This document shows, piece after piece, positions 23,864-28,762 of a stretch of 28,762 nt of DNA. Source of the stretch: CAZWDL01 sp964632995. Its GTDB lineage: Bacteria > Bacteroidota > Bacteroidia > Chitinophagales > Saprospiraceae. Location of the stretch: the NCBI GenBank assembly GCA_964632995.1, contig CAZWDL010000099.1:1-28762 (forward strand), in the 5' to 3' direction. The notes under the pieces are model-generated. The model worked only from the letters and a program-made list of their open reading frames with translations, searched no databases and was not told where the DNA came from. Positions within the stretch are counted from its first letter, which is position 1. Every line of letters starts with the position of its first letter. The position numbers were made by a program, and so were the translations under genes.

Positions 23864-24142
23864 ATGAGTAACGATCAAAACATCCAAGTTTCTACTTTCG
23901 GTATCAGCTGGTCTTCTGTTCTCTACACGGTCATGAGCATTATCGTCATCGCCAGTGCTTTTATTTTTCAAGCCTGGAGCACGAATTTCGCCCTTACCAT
24001 CCTGCTAAGCATTGCGACGCTGTTATTCATTGAATCGATTATCCTCTCCATCCTACATCATCCCCGTACCTGGCGAACGGTCGGCTGGATTTTTCTGCTG
24101 TTGTTGCTGGCCGGACTGCTCATCGGCGCGCTGATCCTGTAA
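23864..24142 (+). CDS. Small three-helix membrane protein, unknown
   Basis: 92 residues. Three hydrophobic helices are visible: ~17-38 (VLYTVMSIIVIASAFIFQ), ~42-65 (FALTILLSIATLLFIESIIL) and ~72-92 (VGWIFLLLLLAGLLIGALIL). They are linked by short polar turns (QAWSTN and HHPRTWRT). The N-terminus is short and polar. I recognise no family. ATG at 23864 follows an A/T-rich lead. The ADH gene begins 83 bases downstream on the same strand, so the two could form an operon, but nothing in either sequence links their roles. Confidence 0.65.
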   Translation: MSNDQNIQVSTFGISWSSVLYTVMSIIVIASAFIFQAWSTNFALTILLSIATLLFIESIILSILHHPRTWRTVGWIFLLLLLAGLLIGALIL

Positions 24143-24225
24143 TGTGAAGGCCTGCAGCAGGGGGAACGGGAATCTCGCAATGAACAGCCTCCCGGGGAAA
24201 GCTTTATATGATAAAGCGATTTCCT

Positions 24226-25254
24226 ATGAAAGCTATGGTACTGGAAGAAATAACGGACCTGGAGAAAAACAGCGAACCGCTGAAACTCAAAGATATCCCC
24301 ATGCCTGAACCCGGTGAGAAAGAGATATTGCTGCGCGTGCAGGTGTGCGGCGTTTGTCATACCGAGCTCGATGAGATCGAGGGACGAACCAGGCCGCCGG
24401 AGCTGCCTGTCGTGCTGGGGCACGAAGTGGTCGGCGAAGTAGTGGAACTAGGCGAGCAGGTGACGGAACGAAAGCAGGGCGAACGCGTGGGTGTAGCCTG
24501 GATTCACTGGGCTTGCGGCGTATGCGAATACTGCAAGAGTGGACGGGAAAACCTGTGCCCCCGCTTTCAGGCCACCGGACGCGACGTCAACGGAGGCTAC
24601 GCTGAATACATGACGGTGCCGCAGGATTACGCCTACCCCATCCCCGAGGTCATCAGGGATGCTGAAGCGGCGCCCCTTCTGTGCGCCGGAGCGATCGGCT
24701 ACCGCTCGCTGCGACTAACGGGACTGGAGAACGGACAGAGACTGGGACTGACCGGTTTCGGCGGCTCCGGTCATCTGGTTCTAAAGCTGGTAGCGTATCA
24801 TTTTCCCGATACGGAAGTATACGTCTTTGCCCGCAATCCTGATGAGCGGGAACACGCCCGCGAGCTGGGCGCCGTCTGGACGGGAGATACAGCCGATGAC
24901 GCCCCCGAACGACTGCATGCCGTTATTGATACCACCCCTGCCTGGAAACCCGATGTGGAAGCGCTGCGGCAGCTCAAACCCGGCGGGCGGTTGGTCATCA
25001 ACGCTATTCGCAAGGAAGCCGGCGATAAGGATTACCTGCAGCATATCGACTATGCTACCCATCTGTGGATGGAAAGAGAAATCAAAAGCGTGGCTAACGT
25101 CACGCGCAAAGATGTGGAGGAATTCATCAAGCTGGCCGCCGAAGTACCGATCAAGCCCGATTTCCAGGAATTCCCGCTGGAGGAAGCTAACAAAGCACTG
25201 ATGGAGTTGAAAAAAAGCCAGATCAGGGGGGCAAAGGTGCTGCGGATAAGTTAG
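24226..25254 (+). CDS. Zinc-dependent alcohol dehydrogenase
   Basis: 342 residues from the ATG at 24226; an ATG six codons upstream (24208) is the alternative, but the family begins at MKAMVLEE. Medium-chain dehydrogenase that oxidises alcohols or reduces aldehydes with NAD(P). Catalytic zinc ligands are Cys44 in CGVCHTELD, His66-Glu67 in GHE and a Cys in PLLCAGAIGY. The structural zinc site is complete: Cys97, Cys100, Cys103 and Cys111 in ACGVCEYCKSGRENLC. The cofactor loop reads LTGFGGSGHLVLKL. It is cytoplasmic. The GRDVNGGYAEYM stretch resembles the AdhP/AdhA-like group common in Bacteroidota and methylotrophs. The substrate is not determined. Confidence 0.93.
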   Translation: MKAMVLEEITDLEKNSEPLKLKDIPMPEPGEKEILLRVQVCGVCHTELDEIEGRTRPPELPVVLGHEVVGEVVELGEQVTERKQGERVGVAWIHWACGVCEYCKSGRENLCPRFQATGRDVNGGYAEYMTVPQDYAYPIPEVIRDAEAAPLLCAGAIGYRSLRLTGLENGQRLGLTGFGGSGHLVLKLVAYHFPDTEVYVFARNPDEREHARELGAVWTGDTADDAPERLHAVIDTTPAWKPDVEALRQLKPGGRLVINAIRKEAGDKDYLQHIDYATHLWMEREIKSVANVTRKDVEEFIKLAAEVPIKPDFQEFPLEEANKALMELKKSQIRGAKVLRIS

Positions 25255-25316
25255 TGCCCCGGGAACAAAATAGCATTGGAGAGATAAGCAATTCTTAAGT
25301 GCGGATTAAAAATGTC

Positions 25317-26360
25317 CTAATTTCTACCGGCTCCGTTGAAGGATACTTCCAGGGCCCCGGCCAATCGCCGGCGCAGCTCCGGCAGCACTTCCGGTGCGGT
25401 GAGGTCGAGCGCCCGCACCCCACTCAGTTTTTCCACCAGCTCGCGGCCGGCCAGTGTATTAGAGGCCGCCCCGCAGACGATATCCGGCACGAGGTCACGG
25501 TAACTGTTCATCATGCCTACTACGGAATAGGGGTCGGAAGCGCCGAGAATGGCAAATCGAATTTGGTCCCTGATCGCGCCTATAGCCAGCTCGCCATTAT
25601 ACGGTTCCAGGGGAGAGGCGCCGATTTCGATGACGGCGATGTCCGCATGCGAGGCTCCGATATTGGAAAGCAGTGCATGCAGGGCCGGTTTATAAGCTTC
25701 CGGCGAACAGGCCGAGGAGGGCAGGCCGGCGTCCACAAAGTCGAATATTTCATCGGCCCCGGCGTCGTGGAAGGCGAGAATATCCTTATAGCGGCCGGCG
25801 CCCGTTAACTTGGCGGCAACGACCCGCTTGCCGGCGCGTTTCAGCTCCCGGATAATGATACTCCCGGCCGTTGTTTTACCCGCCGACATAGAAGTAGCGG
25901 CGAGCAGCACCACGGGCTTTTTCATCGAATCGGCAACAGGCTTCAATCTGTAATCCTCCATATTGACCGGGTGACCATCCAGCAGAAGGTGGCCGAAATA
26001 ATCGCCTTTTATAAACGAGGGAACGTAAGTGGATTTGGAAGTCATATAGCCGATCAATCCGGCGCCCGTCAGTACGTGCATCGGCCTATCCGGCTCGCCC
26101 AGGCGCCAGCTGCCCGTAGCTTCCAGGGTAGCATGCCGTACACCCAAAGCGCCGACAAGGTAGTCGCCACGCATGACTTTCATCATCCGCCCGTCGCGCA
26201 ACTCGACGGGCAGACGCCCGTCGCCCGCGCTGCTCACTTCCAGCGCAATATAATCGCCTCGGCGCCACCGTTCCTTACTGATTTTTCGAACCTCGAAGTC
26301 CAGACCGGGAAGGTCGGCAATGCGCGTGAGGGAGCCGAAAATAAAACAGGGATTTTTCAT
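25317..26360 (-). CDS. P-loop NTPase, DUF1611-like
   Basis: 347 residues. Residues ~150-330 carry a nucleotide-binding fold with P-loop ATSMSAGKTTAGSIIIREL and the following RVVAAKLTGAGRYKD, FDFVDAGLPSS and DIAVIEIGASPLEP strands, which resemble DUF1611/DgcN-like and CobQ/MobB-like NTPases. Residues 1-~145 form a separate domain (GDYIALEVSSAGDGRLPVEL, KVMRGDYLVGALGVRHATLE) that I do not recognise. Some DUF1611 members take part in D-amino acid or dipeptide metabolism; whether this one does is unknown. It starts 52 bases after the M20 peptidase gene ends, on the same strand, so they are probably co-transcribed. The gap contains TTTCCGATTTCCGATTTCC, of the same style as the dnaE repeat. Confidence 0.75.
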   Translation of the reverse strand: MKNPCFIFGSLTRIADLPGLDFEVRKISKERWRRGDYIALEVSSAGDGRLPVELRDGRMMKVMRGDYLVGALGVRHATLEATGSWRLGEPDRPMHVLTGAGLIGYMTSKSTYVPSFIKGDYFGHLLLDGHPVNMEDYRLKPVADSMKKPVVLLAATSMSAGKTTAGSIIIRELKRAGKRVVAAKLTGAGRYKDILAFHDAGADEIFDFVDAGLPSSACSPEAYKPALHALLSNIGASHADIAVIEIGASPLEPYNGELAIGAIRDQIRFAILGASDPYSVVGMMNSYRDLVPDIVCGAASNTLAGRELVEKLSGVRALDLTAPEVLPELRRRLAGALEVSFNGAGRN

Positions 26361-26412
26361 AGTCGCAGTTTCTTTCCGATTTCCGATTTCCTCCTGACTT
26401 CCCCTGACTTTT

Positions 26413-27591
26413 TCACACCGGCTCAGCCATCAGCAGCATAGTCAGCAGGGCGGTGCGTTCGATAAGCTGGTCGACAAAGATGAACTCATGGGTGGCGTGG
26501 GCGCCGTCGCCGGGGGTGCCCAGGCCATCGAGGGTAGCGGTGTACTGGCTGGTCGTGTTGCCATCGGAGCCGCCTCCGGCGGTGCCTTCCCGTAGTTCGA
26601 AGCCGAGTTCGCCGGCGGCAGCCTGCGCCAGCTGCCACAGTTTGCGGTTGCGGGGCGTCCGTTCCAGCGGAGGACGGCCGACCGACCCCGCGATGATTAA
26701 CTCCGTTCCCGGAAAAGCCGGTTCCAGGTTGTGAATGCGCCGGGAGACTTCTTCTCCATCTTCCATATTGCGCACCCGTACATCGACGACGGCGCTGCTG
26801 TGCGGGGCGATCACATTGGCCGAAGTACCTCCTTCGATCATACCTACGTTGACCGTGATGCCCCGTTCGGGGTCATTCATGGCGAAGAGCTGTTGCACCT
26901 GATGCGACAGCTCAATGATGGCGCTGGCGCCTTTTTCGGGATCCAGCCCGGCGTGTGCTGCCCGTCCTCTGACGGTTATACGGAAGCGGCCGATACCCTT
27001 GCGGGCAGTTTTCAGTTTGCCTTCCAGCCCCAACGGAGGTTCCAGTACATAGGCGCGGCTGGCGATGCGCGCCAGGCGAACAATCGCCTGAGTTGATTCA
27101 ACACTACCGATTTCTTCGTCTGAATTGATGAATACTACCGGGCAAACAGGGCTGGGTAAATTGAGCTGATCCAGGGTTTCCAGGGCGAAAAGAATTTGCG
27201 TAAGCCCCGCTTTCATATCGTAAACGCCGGGGCCGCGCAATTTTCCTTCTTCCCTCCTGATCGGCATTTCGTCCAGGGTTCCCAGGGCCCATACCGTATC
27301 ACAGTGCCCTATGAGCAACTGTACAGGACAGCCCCGGCGACGCTCCCGGGGACGTGCGTACAGGTAGCCGCCCGTGCGCTGGCCCGGTACGCGGAGGGTG
27401 TGAAAGTTCAGCGTGTTCAGCTTATCGGTTAGCAGCGCAAACAGCTGTTGCTGGGTGCGGGGAACATTCGAAGGAGTTTCCGTTCGAACCAGTGTCTTTA
27501 AGAACCTGAGCATCTCCGGTCGCCTCGAATGAAGATACTGAAGGATGTCCTGAGAGGTATTAATATCGGCTACTTTTGCGGATAAGCCCAT
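26413..27591 (-). CDS. M20 family metallopeptidase (carboxypeptidase G2-like)
   Basis: 392 residues from the ATG at 27591; a TTG three codons upstream is less likely. Di-zinc exopeptidase with visible ligands: GHCDTVW (first His and Asp), GVYDMKAGL (bridging Asp), SDEEIGS (catalytic Glu and zinc Glu), and a final His in GAHATHEF. The lid/dimerisation domain lies at ~190-300 (GRAAHAGLDPEKGASAI). There is no signal peptide, so it is probably cytoplasmic. It resembles glutamate carboxypeptidases that cut C-terminal Glu from folate or dipeptides; the true substrate is unknown. The DUF1611-like gene directly downstream makes a two-gene unit in which peptide or amino-acid handling is plausible. Confidence 0.92.
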   Translation of the reverse strand: MGLSAKVADINTSQDILQYLHSRRPEMLRFLKTLVRTETPSNVPRTQQQLFALLTDKLNTLNFHTLRVPGQRTGGYLYARPRERRRGCPVQLLIGHCDTVWALGTLDEMPIRREEGKLRGPGVYDMKAGLTQILFALETLDQLNLPSPVCPVVFINSDEEIGSVESTQAIVRLARIASRAYVLEPPLGLEGKLKTARKGIGRFRITVRGRAAHAGLDPEKGASAIIELSHQVQQLFAMNDPERGITVNVGMIEGGTSANVIAPHSSAVVDVRVRNMEDGEEVSRRIHNLEPAFPGTELIIAGSVGRPPLERTPRNRKLWQLAQAAAGELGFELREGTAGGGSDGNTTSQYTATLDGLGTPGDGAHATHEFIFVDQLIERTALLTMLLMAEPV

Positions 27592-27614
27592 AGTGTTCAA
27601 ATTTCCTAGTGCGC

Positions 27615-27793
27615 TGTAACATAAATTCCTATCGATAATTTCGGCCTCTTTTTCCCGGCATCTTCGTTTCTCCTCCCTTCCGTAGCTTCGGCTATGGGTT
27701 GATTCAAGAGCAGGCCCTGCACCCCATTCTTGAATGGGCGCCTCGATACCGGAAAAAACAGACTCGAAATCCTTTGATCGAGCTTATGTTACA
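27615..27793. repeat. Structured dispersed element, copy 2
   Basis: The outermost arms TGTAACATAA (27615-27624) and TTATGTTACA (27784-27793) are a perfect 10-bp match. A middle stem pairs CTTTTTCCCGG with CCGGAAAAAAC. The inner hairpin ATTCAAGA/TCTTGAAT lies within the core 27690-27743, which matches copy 1 at 18410-18465. It fills the gap between the M20 and flavin reductase genes, both on the minus strand. Confidence 0.85.
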
Positions 27794-27798
27794 AAGAA

Positions 27799-28413
27799 CT
27801 ATTCCTTAAATTTTTTCGGATAGGGAAAAGCCACCGATTCGCGAATTTCCGCAAAGCGCCCATAAGCCAGGAATGCAAGTAATGGATTTTCATAAACCAA
27901 GCGCTGCTCGTCTTTCTCCGAACTGCGCAGGTAATCTTCATCGACAACGGCTCGAACAATACGACCCGCGATCAGGCTGTACTCTCCAAAGCCGTCGACA
28001 ATCCGGTCCAGCTCACATTCCAGCATGAGGTAAGCATCGCGCAACCAGCGCGCATCGACTTTCCGGGCCGCCAGCAAGGGTAATTTTTCCAACACCGGTT
28101 TTGACAATCTGCACTCATCTCCCCTCGCAGTAGCTGCCAGGCTGGTCAGCACCACCTGATCGGGCCGGGGAAAGCTGACTGTAAAAACTTTGTTCTCGCG
28201 AATATTGCGGTAGGTACTATGACGGGGCGTGCAAACAAATCCAAAATAATTATCCTGTCCCAAAGGGGTCGCCATATGCTTCGGCGCCATATTGTATTCA
28301 TCGCCTTCTTTTGTTCCAATCAAAACCAGGGGGGCTACCGTAAAAAAGTTCCTCCAAATCCGCTCATGGACATCCAGCTCTACAAGCTTATGATTGGCAG
28401 ACTCTTGCGTCAT
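27799..28413 (-). CDS. Flavin reductase family protein (FMN-binding split barrel)
   Basis: 204 residues. Flavin-reductase-like proteins bind FMN and reduce free flavin with NAD(P)H or act in related reductions. Visible features are RNFFTVAPLVLIGTKEGDEY, NMAPKHMATPLGQDNYFGFV, STYRNIRENKVFTVSFPRPD and a closing SLIAGRIVRAVVDEDYL. This layout (xAPxxxxG near the start, NMAP, then TxxNI and FxV) is that of the family. There is no signal peptide. ATG at 28413 suits the family start. It lies alone after the repeat element, so its partner monooxygenase, if any, is not in this window. Confidence 0.88.
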   Translation of the reverse strand: MTQESANHKLVELDVHERIWRNFFTVAPLVLIGTKEGDEYNMAPKHMATPLGQDNYFGFVCTPRHSTYRNIRENKVFTVSFPRPDQVVLTSLAATARGDECRLSKPVLEKLPLLAARKVDARWLRDAYLMLECELDRIVDGFGEYSLIAGRIVRAVVDEDYLRSSEKDEQRLVYENPLLAFLAYGRFAEIRESVAFPYPKKFKE

Positions 28414-28637
28414 TATCTATATTCCTTTGGTGCTCATCCAAAATCGCCATTCTTCAGGCAGACCCGCATGATAATTATCAGCAGCGCTCTATGACTTTTA
28501 TCAAAAACCTCCTCCATGACAAAAATCAACCTTCTTCCTGATGATTGTCATTTGATTCTAAGCTGCCAGGTCTTTTCTTTGCTTACAGATAAAACAAAAA
28601 ACAGAAGCATTTTAATTCGGGTGATTTTAGGGAATAG

Positions 28638-28673
28638 ATGAGCATTCATTAAGTTGAATGCTCATTTTTTTTT
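28638..28673 (+). terminator. Strong intrinsic terminator without an obvious gene
   Basis: ATGAGCATTC (28638-28647) pairs perfectly with GAATGCTCAT (28656-28665), followed by a run of nine T. It works on the plus strand, yet no plus-strand gene precedes it; the nearest gene is on the minus strand. A 41-codon frame (ATG 28516 to TGA 28641) ends inside the hairpin but has no other support. A small RNA is an alternative. The remainder of 28414-28762 shows only the palindrome at 28711. Confidence 0.8.
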
Positions 28674-28710
28674 GGCATCGGGGGTTGAATTCCCCTTCAA
28701 TCCTTTTTCC

Positions 28711-28727
28711 TAGTACACTGTGTACTA
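28711..28727. repeat. TAGTACACTGTGTACTA palindrome
   Basis: A 17-base palindrome (8-bp arms, 1-base centre) that shares AGTACACTGTGTACT with 11880-11894. It lies 38 bases after the plus-strand terminator. Confidence 0.85.
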
Positions 28728-28762
28728 AATTTTTCAACATTTTGAAGGGCTCTTTTTCCCTC

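Noticed and set aside
1..28762. CRISPR array, tRNA, rRNA or integrase
   Set aside because: Repeats are not regularly spaced with unique spacers, and no RNA gene or recombinase sequence was recognised.

Overview
The window looks like a chromosomal segment of a Bacteroidota bacterium, most likely a Saprospirales/Lewinella-like marine heterotroph. The basis is family-level recognition only: the short DnaE variant, a DUF4412 secreted protein, the HD-like/DUF5706 membrane protein, a MenA-like UbiA protein, one promoter-like match to the Bacteroidota TTTG-N19-TAnnTTTG consensus, and many short-unit inverted repeats between genes. I see no rRNA, tRNA, CRISPR array, transposase, integrase or phage gene.

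Layout. 1-2273 (+) is the 3' part of a DNA polymerase III alpha gene carrying an in-frame block of repeat DNA. 2439-5632 (-) holds a DUF4412 exported protein, a small helical protein, a truncated ABC-2 permease remnant and a Tat-exported Gfo/Idh/MocA oxidoreductase. 5794-7658 (+) holds a retropepsin-PDZ lipoprotein and a SlyD-type prolyl isomerase. 7834-10344 (-) holds a DUF2062 membrane protein, a PAS-UbiA fusion and a small exported or anchored protein. 10509-11708 (+) encodes a membrane protein that joins an HD-like domain lacking its metal ligands to a Pycsar-effector (DUF5706) domain. 11908-15113 is a divergent pair: a K+ channel with an RCK domain (-) and a Kef-type K+/H+ antiporter (+). 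15454-23479 (-) is a run of five genes: an ADP-forming acyl-CoA synthetase fused to a GNAT acetyltransferase, a histone-deacetylase-family enzyme, a GCS2-like ligase with CBS domains, a tandem universal stress protein and a class IV aminotransferase. 23864-25254 (+) holds a small three-helix membrane protein and a zinc alcohol dehydrogenase. 25317-28413 (-) holds a DUF1611-like P-loop protein paired with an M20 peptidase, then a flavin reductase.

How the genes may work together. The window is mostly housekeeping and stress physiology: ion homeostasis, acyl-CoA and acetyl metabolism, and a stress protein. Two themes stand out. The first is acetylation, with an acetyl-CoA-producing enzyme fused to a GNAT domain directly upstream of a deacetylase with an intact active site. 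The second is membrane effectors and ion flux, with the HD-like/PycTM protein next to a K+ channel and K+ antiporter. No nucleotide cyclase is present, so a complete Pycsar operon is not claimed.

The non-coding DNA is unusually rich in structure. It contains a 70-bp spacerless perfect palindrome, a nested inverted repeat with 25-bp perfect arms, two copies of a roughly 110-180 bp folded element more than 9 kb apart, five occurrences of an AGTACACTGT-type motif at four loci, and an inverted-repeat element of about 154 bp. One inverted repeat of this general kind lies inside the dnaE reading frame, and similar repeat DNA sits at the broken end of the permease gene.
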